In this document: one piece after another, positions 25,401 to 33,366 of the stretch
Numbering within the stretch: the first letter of the stretch is position 1
Layout of the letters: each line of letters begins with the position of its first letter
NCBI RefSeq assembly: GCF_046507575.1
Contig: NZ_JBKFEY010000001.1
Coordinates: 248,001 to 312,000, forward strand
Direction: 5' to 3'
DNA length: 64,000 nt
DNA from: Pontitalea aquivivens
GTDB taxonomy: Bacteria > Pseudomonadota > Alphaproteobacteria > Rhodobacterales > Rhodobacteraceae
The notes under the pieces: generated by a model
The model's database searches: none
Told to the model about the DNA's origin: nothing
The model's input: the letters and a program-made list of their open reading frames with translations, nothing else
Made by a program: the position numbers and the translations under genes

Positions 25401-25817
25401 TTACTTCAGCGTGGCCAGATAGGCGGCCATGTCCTCGGCGCCCTTGGGCAGCTTGAAGGTCATCTTCGACTTGGCGCCCGCATCGCCCGAGGTTTCTTTC
25501 AGCCAGGCGGTCGGATCTTTCAGGTAATCCTCAAGGTTGTCTTCGTCCCAGACCACGCCCGAGGCGCCGACGGCGATGATCGAATCGCCGTATTTGAAGC
25601 CTTCGACGGTGCCGGGTGCGCGGCCCACGACGCCCCACAGGTTCGGGCCGGTCTTGCCGCCCTTGACGATTTCATTACCCGCATCGTCCACGATCATGTG
25701 GCAGGCCTTGCATTTCTTGAAATCGGCCTCGCCCTTTGCGGCATCGCCCGAGGCCAGCGCGGGGCCGGCAAGGGTGGCGACCGCAAAGGCGGCGATCAGG
25801 CTGCGTTTCATCATCAT
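25401..25817 (-). CDS. Cytochrome c550/c2-type electron carrier
   Basis: A 138-residue preprotein with a Sec signal ending at ALA-SGDAAKG (about residue 22), hence periplasmic. One heme site is present, CKACH near residue 37, with TGPNLWGVVGR and the axial Met in KMTFKLPKG. The body matches Paracoccus cytochrome c550 but lacks its long acidic C-terminal tail. The start at 25817 is the first of three Met codons and follows AAAGGAG. As last gene behind nirN it probably donates electrons to nitrite reductase and perhaps NO reductase. Confidence 0.9.
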   Translation of the reverse strand: MMMKRSLIAAFAVATLAGPALASGDAAKGEADFKKCKACHMIVDDAGNEIVKGGKTGPNLWGVVGRAPGTVEGFKYGDSIIAVGASGVVWDEDNLEDYLKDPTAWLKETSGDAGAKSKMTFKLPKGAEDMAAYLATLK

Positions 25818-25858
25818 CTGTCTCCTTTGTTCGATGATCCGTTGTGGGGGCCGGGCGC

Positions 25859-26101
25859 CTAGCGGCGGCCCTCGGCCTCGTCGATCAGGCCGCGCACCCA
25901 GATGGCGGCGGCCCAGGTGGCCGGAATGCCAAGCGGCACCGACCAGACCAGCGCCGTGACCGGGGCGATGGCCGGAAAACCCAGTGCCTGAAACATCAGA
26001 CCCGCCAGGAACAGGTTGATCGCCACCGCCGCCGCCGTGAACGGGTAAAGCAGCAGGCCCAGCCGCCACAGGCTGCGCGGTGCGTCAGTGCGATGTTCCA
26101 T
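25859..26101 (-). CDS. Small two-helix membrane protein downstream of nirN
   Basis: An 80-residue protein from the ATG at 26101 (MEHRTDAPRSLWRL), which overlaps the end of nirN by 17 bases. Two hydrophobic segments, LLLYPFTAAAVAINLFLAGL and the stretch around VTALVWSVPLGIPATWAAAI, predict a hairpin in the inner membrane, followed by a charged end (RGLIDEAEGRR). The family is not recognised. Its place between nirN and the cytochrome c gene suggests a part in electron delivery or assembly. An upstream ATG at 26128 is possible. Confidence 0.65.
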   Translation of the reverse strand: MEHRTDAPRSLWRLGLLLYPFTAAAVAINLFLAGLMFQALGFPAIAPVTALVWSVPLGIPATWAAAIWVRGLIDEAEGRR

Positions 26102-27746
26102 CTTCGAAAGTGATCTTGTTCCAGACATTGTATTTTCCCGAAGGCTTGCGCATCGGAAGGCGCTTTACCTCCGTCAGGGTTTTGGCATCATATATGACAA
26201 CGGCACCGTCGTCTTCCCATATTGATACCAGCGCATGGCGCCCGTTGCGGGTAAATTCCGTGTGTGCGACGGTTTGTCCCGGTGCCGGGTTCAGCGTGGT
26301 GACGATCTGCAGGCTTTGCTTGTCGATGATGTGCATTTCGTCGCGATGCGGGCCGGTGAAGACATCGGCCCAGACATACGGGGTGTCGGCGTGGCTGCGC
26401 AGGAAGAAACCGGGGCCGTTGGTTTCGATGGTCTTGACCAGGTCCCAGTCGTTCATGTCGATCACCGACAGCCGGCCCTCGGTCAGGTGCGGGGTGGCCA
26501 TCACGCGATGCCCGTCACGTTCCCAGGTGATCCCCGATCCCAGATGCGGCATGCCGGGCAGCGGCAGGGTGGCGATTTCGCGCCCGACATCCAGGTTGAC
26601 GACAACGCCGGTATCGGCCTCGCGGTTGGATCCGATCAGGTTGCGGTAATCGGGGCTGAAGAAGAAATCGTCCAGCGGCGCCGCGACCATGATCCGGCGG
26701 CGCGCGAAAAGGCCCTGTTCGGCGCCAAGCGCCTCGATCATGCCGGCTTCGTTGGAATGGACGAAACCATCGTGAAAGGGGCCGCCGTCCTGGGTCGTGG
26801 CGATTTCCCAGATTTCGGGCACATCCTTCAGCGCCAGGACAAAGCTTTCGCGCTGCGGCGCCTGATAGACGGCCGAAACCCGGCTGGCGCGTCCGTCGCG
26901 GCCCGCGACCGAGATCACGCGGGCGACCGACAGATCGGCGGTGGACAGGATGGTCAGCGTGGCGGGCAGGTAATTGGCCACCGCCAGCCATTTGCCATCC
27001 GCGCTCATGGCGATGTTGCGGCTGTTCAGGCCCGCGCGCACGCGGCCCACCTCGGCCAGGGACCAGATGTCGTATTTCTGCACCCAGCCATCGCGCGACA
27101 TGACAAAGACAAAGCGCCCGTCGGGACTGAACTTTGGCCCGCCATGCACCGCGAAGGGGGTTTCAAAGCGGTCAAGCACCGCGAAGCTGTCGCCATCCAG
27201 CACGCTGACATGGTGATCGCCGGTTTCCACCACCAGCGTGATGTTCAGCGGGTCGCCGGAAAAGACCGGGGCGGGGGCGGGGGCGTAATCGTCGCGCAAG
27301 CTGCGCGTGTCCTCGATATCGGCCTCGGACCAGCCGGGCGTGCTGGCCAGCGGCGTGCCGACATAGGCCGCCACCGCCGCGATTTCATCGGCTGAAAGCG
27401 TGCCGCGAAAGCCCGGCATCTGCGTCATCGCGCGGCCATCGGCGATCACCGCTTCCAGCCGGTCGCCTTTCAGCCGCCCAAGGCTTTCGGGGATCAGCGC
27501 GGGGCCGGTGCCGCCCAGCCGGGTTTCGGCATGGCACGAGGCGCACAGATCGGCATAGATCATCGCGCCATCCGGCCCGGCCAGCGCCGGTGCGGATGCG
27601 GATGCGATCAGCGTGGCGAAGACACCGGCCGCCAGCGCCCGGGACAGCCGGCGGATGCCTCCGGCGGGAGTATTTGGGCCAAGAAGAAGCGGCATCGCGG
27701 GGGCGAGGGCAGGTTGGGGGTCAGAGGAAACGGTGGGCCGGGTCAT
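26085..27746 (-). CDS. nirN: NirN, periplasmic dihydro-heme d1 dehydrogenase (NirS-like)
   Basis: A 553-residue NirS-related protein. A hydrophobic leader ends near ALA-GPDGAM (residue 56), then a cytochrome c domain with CASCH near residue 69 and an eight-bladed beta-propeller d1 domain (GGPKFSPDGRFVFVMSRDG). NirN performs the last oxidation step of heme d1 formation and passes it to NirS. The start at 27746 overlaps nirJ by 26 bases; ATG 27695 is an alternative without a visible ribosome binding site. Residues 18-33 are encoded by a dispersed repeat. Confidence 0.9.
   Translation of the reverse strand: MTRPTVSSDPQPALAPAMPLLLGPNTPAGGIRRLSRALAAGVFATLIASASAPALAGPDGAMIYADLCASCHAETRLGGTGPALIPESLGRLKGDRLEAVIADGRAMTQMPGFRGTLSADEIAAVAAYVGTPLASTPGWSEADIEDTRSLRDDYAPAPAPVFSGDPLNITLVVETGDHHVSVLDGDSFAVLDRFETPFAVHGGPKFSPDGRFVFVMSRDGWVQKYDIWSLAEVGRVRAGLNSRNIAMSADGKWLAVANYLPATLTILSTADLSVARVISVAGRDGRASRVSAVYQAPQRESFVLALKDVPEIWEIATTQDGGPFHDGFVHSNEAGMIEALGAEQGLFARRRIMVAAPLDDFFFSPDYRNLIGSNREADTGVVVNLDVGREIATLPLPGMPHLGSGITWERDGHRVMATPHLTEGRLSVIDMNDWDLVKTIETNGPGFFLRSHADTPYVWADVFTGPHRDEMHIIDKQSLQIVTTLNPAPGQTVAHTEFTRNGRHALVSIWEDDGAVVIYDAKTLTEVKRLPMRKPSGKYNVWNKITFEDGTSH
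27651..27690 (+). repeat. Dispersed Rhodobacterales-type element, copy 1 (inside nirN)
   Basis: This segment (GATGCCTCCGGCGGGAGTAT, then TTGGGCCAAGAAGAAG) is close to copies at 53888 and 56143. It holds a CCTCCGGCGGGAG near-palindrome followed by TATTT. Unlike the others it lies within the 5' part of a gene, encoding the MPLLLGPNTPAGGI part of the NirN leader. Confidence 0.75.
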
Positions 27747-28950
27747 GGCTTTTGCCTCGGAAGGGCGTGAGGGTCAGGCGGTCGGCATCCTCGATGCCGA
27801 TTTCGGAATTGCTGAGGTAGCAGGCCGGGTCCTCGGCCCAGGGGTCGCCGGTCAGTTGCAGGGCGCGGATGCGGGTGTTGCCGCCGCAGACCGCCTTGTA
27901 GGCGCAGGCGCCGCAGCGGCCCTTGAGCGGACGGGGCCTTGTGCGCAGCGTGGCCAGCATCGGATCGTCGCCGGTCCAGAGCTGCGAGAATGGCGTCGTC
28001 TTGACCGAGCCCACGGTATAGTCGGACCAGTAGGTATCGGGGTGGACCTTGCCCTGGGGATCGATATTGGCCACCCCCAGCCCCGAGGAATTGCCGCCCC
28101 AGGCTTCCAGATGGGCGCGCAGATGGGCGACCTGATCGGGGGCGAAGCGTGCCGCGGCCCAGTTCAGGAACCAGACCGCATCGGCATCATTGTTGCCGGT
28201 GACGATTTCCAGCGGCTGGCCGCCCGAGACCGCGGCCCAGGCGCGGTCGATCAGCAGGTCCATCGCCTGGCGGGTGCGGGTATGGGCGGCATCCTCGCCG
28301 CGGTGCTTGTCGCCGCGCCCGGCATAGACCAGGTGCGACAGGTAGAACTTGTCCACGCCTTCGGCCACGCACAGGTCCAGCATGTCGGGCAGCATGTGGG
28401 CATTGTCGTCGGTGATGGTGAAGCGCAGGCCCACCTTGACGCCGCGGTCCTTGCAGGCGCGCACGCCCGCCAGCGCATCGGCGAAGGCGCCCTGGACGCC
28501 GCGGAACCAGTCGTTCATCGCGCCGATCCCATCGAGCGAGATGCCGACATAGTCAAAGCCCAGTTCCGCCACGCGGTCGGCAGTGGCGCCGGTGAGTTTC
28601 GTACCGTTCGTCGACAGGCTGAGGTGGCGGAAGTTCAGCGCGCGGGCATGTTCGGCCAATTCGAAGAAATCGAAGCGCGACAGTGGCTCGCCCCCCGACA
28701 GGATCAGCGCGGGGATGCCAAAGTCTGCCAGGTCATCAAGCACGCCCATCGCCTGATCATGCGTCAGTTCCCCCGGAAAGGGCACGTCGGCCGATGTGGT
28801 ATAGCAATGCCGGCAGCGCAGGTTGCAGGTGCGCGTCAGGTTCCAGATCACCACCGGCTTGACCTTTTCGCCGGTCTGGCCAAAGCCGCGGCGCAGGCGC
28901 ACCGGGGTGGGGGCCACCAGTTCGTGCATGTATTGCGTCAGGCGAAACAT
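27721..28950 (-). CDS. nirJ: NirJ, radical SAM enzyme of heme d1 biosynthesis
   Basis: A 409-residue radical SAM protein. The [4Fe-4S] motif CNLRCRHC is at about residues 43-50, GGEPLSRFDFF follows, and a C-terminal SPASM-like cluster region contains CGACAYKAVCGG. NirJ removes two propionate side chains from the didecarboxysiroheme intermediate to introduce the carbonyl groups of heme d1. It acts in the cytoplasm. It follows nirH by three bases and overlaps nirN. Confidence 0.95.
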   Translation of the reverse strand: MFRLTQYMHELVAPTPVRLRRGFGQTGEKVKPVVIWNLTRTCNLRCRHCYTTSADVPFPGELTHDQAMGVLDDLADFGIPALILSGGEPLSRFDFFELAEHARALNFRHLSLSTNGTKLTGATADRVAELGFDYVGISLDGIGAMNDWFRGVQGAFADALAGVRACKDRGVKVGLRFTITDDNAHMLPDMLDLCVAEGVDKFYLSHLVYAGRGDKHRGEDAAHTRTRQAMDLLIDRAWAAVSGGQPLEIVTGNNDADAVWFLNWAAARFAPDQVAHLRAHLEAWGGNSSGLGVANIDPQGKVHPDTYWSDYTVGSVKTTPFSQLWTGDDPMLATLRTRPRPLKGRCGACAYKAVCGGNTRIRALQLTGDPWAEDPACYLSNSEIGIEDADRLTLTPFRGKSHDPAHRFL

Positions 28951-28953
28951 GGG

Positions 28954-29442
28954 CTAGCCTTCCGTGTTCTTCAGGCGCAGGCCGGTCTTTTTCAGGATGC
29001 GCGTGGAATAAAGGATGTCGCGGGCGCGGCAGGCCGGGCCCAGCAGATCGGCGATGATGGCGCGCTTGGCCTCGACCTCGGCGCGGTCGGTGCCGTGGAT
29101 CATGGCAAACAGGTTGTAGGGCCAGTCGGGCAGGGCGCGCGGGCGCAGGTAGCAATGCGACACGAAATCCAGCGCGCCGACCTGTGCGCCCAGTGTCAGC
29201 GCGCAGGTGTCATCGACGTCCCACACGCTCATGCCGTTGGCGGTCATGCCAAGGGCGTAGTGATTGGGCGCCAGTGCCACGCGCCGGATCACGCCCGCAT
29301 CCTGCATCGCGGCCATCCGCGCGATCACCTCGGCCTCGGTCAGGGCCAGCCAGCGTGCGACCTCGGCATAGGGGGCGGGGGTCAGCGGCAGGCCGCCCTG
29401 CGTGGCGGCGATGATCTTGCGGTCTGTGGCGTCGATGTTCAT
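28954..29442 (-). CDS. nirH: NirH, siroheme decarboxylase subunit
   Basis: A 162-residue Lrp/AsnC-like protein from ATG 29442 (MNIDATDRKIIAATQGGLPL). It has the winged-helix half and an RAM-like half ending LYSTRILKKTGLRL. With NirD, NirL and NirG it forms the decarboxylase that turns siroheme into didecarboxysiroheme. The start overlaps the nirG stop by four bases. A longer open frame upstream is inside nirG and is not used. Confidence 0.92.
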   Translation of the reverse strand: MNIDATDRKIIAATQGGLPLTPAPYAEVARWLALTEAEVIARMAAMQDAGVIRRVALAPNHYALGMTANGMSVWDVDDTCALTLGAQVGALDFVSHCYLRPRALPDWPYNLFAMIHGTDRAEVEAKRAIIADLLGPACRARDILYSTRILKKTGLRLKNTEG

Positions 29443-29912
29443 GCGGCGACCCGGAAGCCTATGAAAAATTCGTGTTCCTTGGGGAAAAGCAGCACGGGGA
29501 TGCCGGTCTCCTCCTCGATCACGCGGGCGGTGCGGGTAATGCCTTCGGGCCTTTCGCAGGCCAGCACGAACCACATGTTCAGCCGGTGACTGCGTTCATA
29601 ATTATGCGCCACCTCGGGATGTGCATTGACCAAAGTCAGGACCTGGTCAAAGCGGGCGGCGGGCACGGCCATGGCGCACAGGCAAAAGGCCCCGCCCATC
29701 GCGGCGGCATCGTAGAACGGGCCAAAGCGGGTGACGGCGCCGATTTCGCGCAGCCGCCCGATGCGGGCGATCAGGTCGTCCTCGGTCAGGCCCAGCTGCA
29801 CGGCCACCTCGGCGAAGGGGTTGTGGCTGATCGGAAAGCCGTCCTGCAGGGCGTTCAGGATAAGCCGGTCGGTGGCATCCAGGGCTTCGGGCGGAAGGGG
29901 GGAACGTCTCAT
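29439..29912 (-). CDS. nirG: NirG, siroheme decarboxylase subunit
   Basis: A 157-residue member of the NirDLGH family, starting MRRSPLPPEALDATDRLILN. The conserved region around LIARIGRLREIGAVTRFGPF matches other subunits. It carries NYERSHRLNMWFVLACERP, the NirG/NirD-type variant with MWFV where NirL and NirH have LFAMIHG. Both ends overlap neighbouring genes by four bases. Confidence 0.92.
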   Translation of the reverse strand: MRRSPLPPEALDATDRLILNALQDGFPISHNPFAEVAVQLGLTEDDLIARIGRLREIGAVTRFGPFYDAAAMGGAFCLCAMAVPAARFDQVLTLVNAHPEVAHNYERSHRLNMWFVLACERPEGITRTARVIEEETGIPVLLFPKEHEFFIGFRVAA

Positions 29913-30907
29913 GCCGCGGTCTCCTGCAAAAGGGCGCCGGTCTGCTTGAAGCAGCGGGTGGAAAACAGCGCGTGATGGCGTGCGCCGGCCAGTTCAGGCA
30001 AGCTGGCGGCGCGGTCCAGCACCGCCAGCGCCTGGGCCCGGGACTGGCCGTGGATCATGGAAAACAGCCCATAGGGCCAAAGGCCCGGCACGGTGCGGCG
30101 CTGATAGCACAGCGTGACGCCGGGCAGGGCGGCCAGGGCGGGGCCCGCGGTGGCGATGCGGTCTTCGGGCAGGTCCCAGACCACCATCGCATTGGCGGCC
30201 CAGCCGATGGCGCGGTGGCGCACGATCACGCCCACGCGGGTCAGGATGCGGGCCTGGGCCAGCGCGCCGATGCGGGTGATCACGTCGGCTTCGGTGCGGC
30301 CGATGCGGGTGGCCAGCGTGGCGAAGGGGCGGGGGGACAGCGTCAGGCCCTCGGCCAGGGCCTGCAGGATCGGGCGGTCATCGTCGCGCAGCACGGTCTG
30401 GTCGGCGGGCCGGTCCGGGGTCATCGCGGCGCGCGCGCCGCGCAGCCGGAAGCCAAGGTCGATGTTGAAGGCGCGGACCAGCCGCAGGTCCAGCACCTGC
30501 AGCCCGGTCGCGGTGCCGATCCGGTCCAGCATCGCGGCCAGCGCCGCCGCATCGGGGGCGGTGGCCACGAACCACAGGTTCCAGTGATGTTCGCGCAGGT
30601 AGGAATGGTTCACCCCGCGTTCGGCGCCGACGATGGCGGCGACCGCCTCGATCCGGTCATCGGGTACGGCCAGCGCGGCCAGCGTCGAGGCGCCCGCGGT
30701 ATTGGGCCGCACCGTGGCGCCCACCCGCGCGATGGTGCCCGCGGCGCGCAGGCGGGCCAGGCGGTCGATCACCTCGGTTTCGGCCAGTCCCAGCGCCGCG
30801 CCGATGGCGGCGAAGGGCTGCGGCACCAGCGGCAGGTCGCGCTGGAATTCATCCAGCAGCCGCGCATCCAGCGGGTCCAGTCGGCCAAGGGGCGCGCGCG
30901 CGGTCAT
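29909..30907 (-). CDS. nirDL: NirD-NirL fusion, siroheme decarboxylase
   Basis: A 332-residue protein in which a NirD-like module (residues 1-155, with SYLREHHWNLWFVATAP) is joined to a NirL-like module (about 170-332, with GLWPYGLFSMIHG). The halves repeat the same two-domain plan, each starting with an LDPLDARLL or LRDDDRPIL helix. Fused NirDL is known in Paracoccus. It acts in the cytoplasm on siroheme. It lies three bases after nirF and overlaps nirG. Confidence 0.93.
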   Translation of the reverse strand: MTARAPLGRLDPLDARLLDEFQRDLPLVPQPFAAIGAALGLAETEVIDRLARLRAAGTIARVGATVRPNTAGASTLAALAVPDDRIEAVAAIVGAERGVNHSYLREHHWNLWFVATAPDAAALAAMLDRIGTATGLQVLDLRLVRAFNIDLGFRLRGARAAMTPDRPADQTVLRDDDRPILQALAEGLTLSPRPFATLATRIGRTEADVITRIGALAQARILTRVGVIVRHRAIGWAANAMVVWDLPEDRIATAGPALAALPGVTLCYQRRTVPGLWPYGLFSMIHGQSRAQALAVLDRAASLPELAGARHHALFSTRCFKQTGALLQETAA

Positions 30908-30910
30908 CGC

Positions 30911-32167
30911 CTAAAGCCCCGTGCGGTGGGCGCGGGCGGTGAAGAAGATCCCCGAGGGCGCGTTTGCCGCAACCTCGCCCGTGACCGTGCGGGTGCGGGT
31001 GTCATAGATCACCACCTTGTTGTCATCGCGCAGCGAAATCCAGACCTCGGCGCCGCGGGGGGCGAATTCCATGTGCAGCACCGCCTTGCCGGGGGTCAGT
31101 GTCGCCACCACCGCATGGCTGCGCGAATCGACCACCTGGACCACATCGTTCAGGGGCGTTGCGAAATTCACCCAGACATAGGGCGAGGCGGGCTGGGCGA
31201 TGATGAAGACCGGCTGGCCATGCACCGGGGTGCGCCCCACCTCCTGGCGGGTGGCACGGTCCACCCACAGCAGTTCATGCGCCCCCACCGCGGGCAGGAC
31301 GAACTGCCCCTCGGTAAAGGCCCAGCCCTGCAGGTGCGGCATCTTGTAGACCGGCAGGTCATCTTCGGTCTTGCCATAGTCGCGCAGGAACCGCTGCGGT
31401 TCGGGGGTGTCGTCCCACAGGTCAAAGGCGGTCACGCCCTTTTCGCCGAACAGCCCGATCAGATAGGTATGCGCATCATCGGTCAGCACCGCGTCAAAGG
31501 GGTTCTTGCCGGCATTGCCCAACAGCGTGATCGCGGGCTCCGCCCCGGAAAAATCGCCCAGGAACACCTCGCCCGTGTCCCAGACCGTCCAGGCAAAGCG
31601 GCGGCCGGGCACGTCGACCAGGCCGATCGTCTTTCCGGCGGCGGGGATGTCTGCGATCAGGTCCAGGCTGTCCGCGTCAAAGACCTTGACCCCGCCGGGT
31701 TCGTAATTCGACACCGCGATCAGCCGGCCGTCATCGGAAATGGCCCCGCCGATGGAATTGCCAGCCTGCACCGTGCGCGCCACGATCTGCCGGGTCAGCA
31801 TGTCGACCTTGCTCAGGCCGCCGTCGCGGCCAAAGACATAGGCGAAGCGTTCGTCGGGCGAATAGGTCAGCGAGGCGTGCGACATGTCGCCCAAACCTTC
31901 CACCCGGCCGATGGCGGCGCGGTCGGACCGGTCGATCACCAGAAGCGATCCGGTGGCGCGTTCCACCACCAGCCCCAGATCGCCGGTTGCGTGGCCGATA
32001 CTGTCCATGCCTTCGGTGGCCAGCGCCGCGGGCGCGGTGGACAGGCTCAGCGCGACCAGGAACGGCGCCAGAAGGCGCGCGGTCAGTCGGGTGCCAGCCG
32101 GGCGGGTGCCAGCCGGGCGGGTGTGAGCCAGGGGGCGGTCAGCCGGGGGGCCGGGCAAGCGGGGCAT
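30911..32167 (-). CDS. nirF: NirF, periplasmic heme d1 biosynthesis protein
   Basis: A 418-residue protein of the NirF family, related to the d1 domain of NirS but without the cytochrome c domain. A leader with the hydrophobic core LLAPFLVALSLSTAPAALA ends near residue 50. Propeller repeats follow (YSPDERFAYVFGRDGGLSKV, LRDDNKVVIYDTRT). It acts late in heme d1 formation in the periplasm. The N-terminus contains RPAGTRPAGTR encoded by a 15-bp tandem repeat. It begins three bases after the nirC stop. Confidence 0.93.
   Translation of the reverse strand: MPRLPGPPADRPLAHTRPAGTRPAGTRLTARLLAPFLVALSLSTAPAALATEGMDSIGHATGDLGLVVERATGSLLVIDRSDRAAIGRVEGLGDMSHASLTYSPDERFAYVFGRDGGLSKVDMLTRQIVARTVQAGNSIGGAISDDGRLIAVSNYEPGGVKVFDADSLDLIADIPAAGKTIGLVDVPGRRFAWTVWDTGEVFLGDFSGAEPAITLLGNAGKNPFDAVLTDDAHTYLIGLFGEKGVTAFDLWDDTPEPQRFLRDYGKTEDDLPVYKMPHLQGWAFTEGQFVLPAVGAHELLWVDRATRQEVGRTPVHGQPVFIIAQPASPYVWVNFATPLNDVVQVVDSRSHAVVATLTPGKAVLHMEFAPRGAEVWISLRDDNKVVIYDTRTRTVTGEVAANAPSGIFFTARAHRTGL
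32089..32129. repeat. 15-bp tandem repeat in the 5' end of nirF
   Basis: GGGTGCCAGCCGGGC occurs twice in exact tandem (32089-32103, 32104-32118), and a third partial copy diverges after GGGTG. It encodes the RPAGT repeats in front of the signal-peptide core, so unit gain or loss keeps the frame. Confidence 0.75.
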
Positions 32168-32170
32168 GAT

Positions 32171-32497
32171 CTACTCCAGATTCTTCAGGTAATTGGCGAT
32201 CCACAGCGCCTCGTCTTCGGTCAGCAGCGGGCGCCAGGGGGGCATCGCGGTGCCGGGCACACCATCCAGGATGATCAGCGCCAGCCCCTCGGGTTCGGCA
32301 TGGTCCAGCGCCTGCGCCGTCAGCGGGCTGCCAAGGCCGCCCTTCATCGTCAGCCCGTGGCAGGACCCGCAATCCTGGATCACCATATGTTCCAGCGCGG
32401 CGGCGCGGTCAGGCGCGATCCCGGTCCCCGCCGCAGGCAGCGCCACACCCAGGGGCAGGGCCAGGGACAGCAGAAACGCGACCGGCAGCCTAGGCAT
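32171..32497 (-). CDS. nirC: NirC, periplasmic c-type cytochrome
   Basis: A 108-residue preprotein with signal peptide MPRLPVAFLLSLALPLGVAL and one heme-binding CGSCH near residue 43. The distal Met is in GTAMPPWRPLLTEDE. NirC is a small electron carrier linked to cd1 nitrite reductase maturation or reduction. The start at 32497 overlaps the end of nirE by eight bases. Longer upstream frames lie inside nirE. Confidence 0.93.
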   Translation of the reverse strand: MPRLPVAFLLSLALPLGVALPAAGTGIAPDRAAALEHMVIQDCGSCHGLTMKGGLGSPLTAQALDHAEPEGLALIILDGVPGTAMPPWRPLLTEDEALWIANYLKNLE

Positions 32498-33293
32498 GGG
32501 CGGCCACCGCCATGGCCTGAAAGGCGCGGGCCGGGACCAGTGCGACATCGTCATAAAGCGACACGACATGGCCGATGACGAACAGCACCGGCGCCTCGGG
32601 TTCGGCCTGCGCGACGGCTGTGGCGATCCCCGACAGGGTGGACAGGATGCGCATCTCACGCGGGGTGGTGACCGAAGCCACCGCCAGCACCGGCAGGGTT
32701 GCGGGCAGGCCATGGGCCATCAGCCGGGCGGCGATTTCGGCGATGTTGGACACGCCCATATAGACCACAAGCGTCGTGTCCGGGCAGGCCAGCGAGGCCC
32801 AGTCCAGATCCAGCCGCGCGTCGCGGGCGCGATGCCCGGTGACATAGCGCACGCCGGTGGCAAGGCCGCGATGCGTCAGCGGCACGCCGGTGCTGGCCGC
32901 GCAGCCCTGCGCCGCGGTGATGCCGGGGACGTAATCGACGCTGACGCCGGCCGCACGCAGATCGGCGGCCTCTTCGCTGCCACGCCCGAAGATCAGCGGA
33001 TCGCCGCCCTTCAGGCGCGCCACCGTCAGGCCCTCGCGGGCAAGGTCGACCAGCAGGGCGTTGATCGCCTCTTGCGGGACCTTGTGGCAGCGCGGCAGCT
33101 TGCCCACGTCGATCAGCCGCCGGCCCGGCGGGATCAGGGCCATGATCTCGGGGCTGACCAGGCGATCATGGACCACCACATCGGCGCTTTGCAGCAGCCG
33201 CAGCGCGCGCAGGGTCAGCAACTCGGGGTCGCCGGGTCCTGCGCCGATCAGAAAGACTTTGCCCAGGGTTCGGTCGCGCGACAGGTCTTTCAT
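32490..33293 (-). CDS. nirE: NirE, uroporphyrinogen-III C-methyltransferase
   Basis: A 267-residue SUMT-family enzyme that makes precorrin-2 for siroheme and heme d1. It shows the family motifs GAGPGDPELLTLRALRLLQ near residues 17-35 and VARLKGGDPLIFGRGSEE near 91-108, plus a C-terminal SAM-binding part. It lies 73 bases downstream of nirS, separated by a strong hairpin, and overlaps nirC. Confidence 0.94.
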   Translation of the reverse strand: MKDLSRDRTLGKVFLIGAGPGDPELLTLRALRLLQSADVVVHDRLVSPEIMALIPPGRRLIDVGKLPRCHKVPQEAINALLVDLAREGLTVARLKGGDPLIFGRGSEEAADLRAAGVSVDYVPGITAAQGCAASTGVPLTHRGLATGVRYVTGHRARDARLDLDWASLACPDTTLVVYMGVSNIAEIAARLMAHGLPATLPVLAVASVTTPREMRILSTLSGIATAVAQAEPEAPVLFVIGHVVSLYDDVALVPARAFQAMAVAAHA

Positions 33294-33332
33294 GGCGGTC
33301 TCCGTCGGGATGGCTTTGAAAGGAAAGGGGGG

Positions 33333-33359
33333 GGCGCGGGCGGCCCGGCCGCCCGCGCC
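33333..33359 (-). terminator. Strong hairpin between nirS and nirE
   Basis: On the minus strand GGCGCGGGCGG and CCGCCCGCGCC form an 11-bp perfect stem with a five-base loop, followed by a C run and TTTCCTTTC rather than a clean U run. It probably acts as a partial terminator or 3' stabiliser giving more nirS than nirE message. Confidence 0.6.
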
Positions 33360-33366
33360 GGGGGCA

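Noticed and set aside
29972..32578. A very long open frame (868 codons) on the plus strand across nirDL, nirF and nirC
   Set aside because: It is antisense to well-recognised nir genes; its protein is Gly/His/Arg/Gln-rich with no domain. GC-rich third positions create such open frames.
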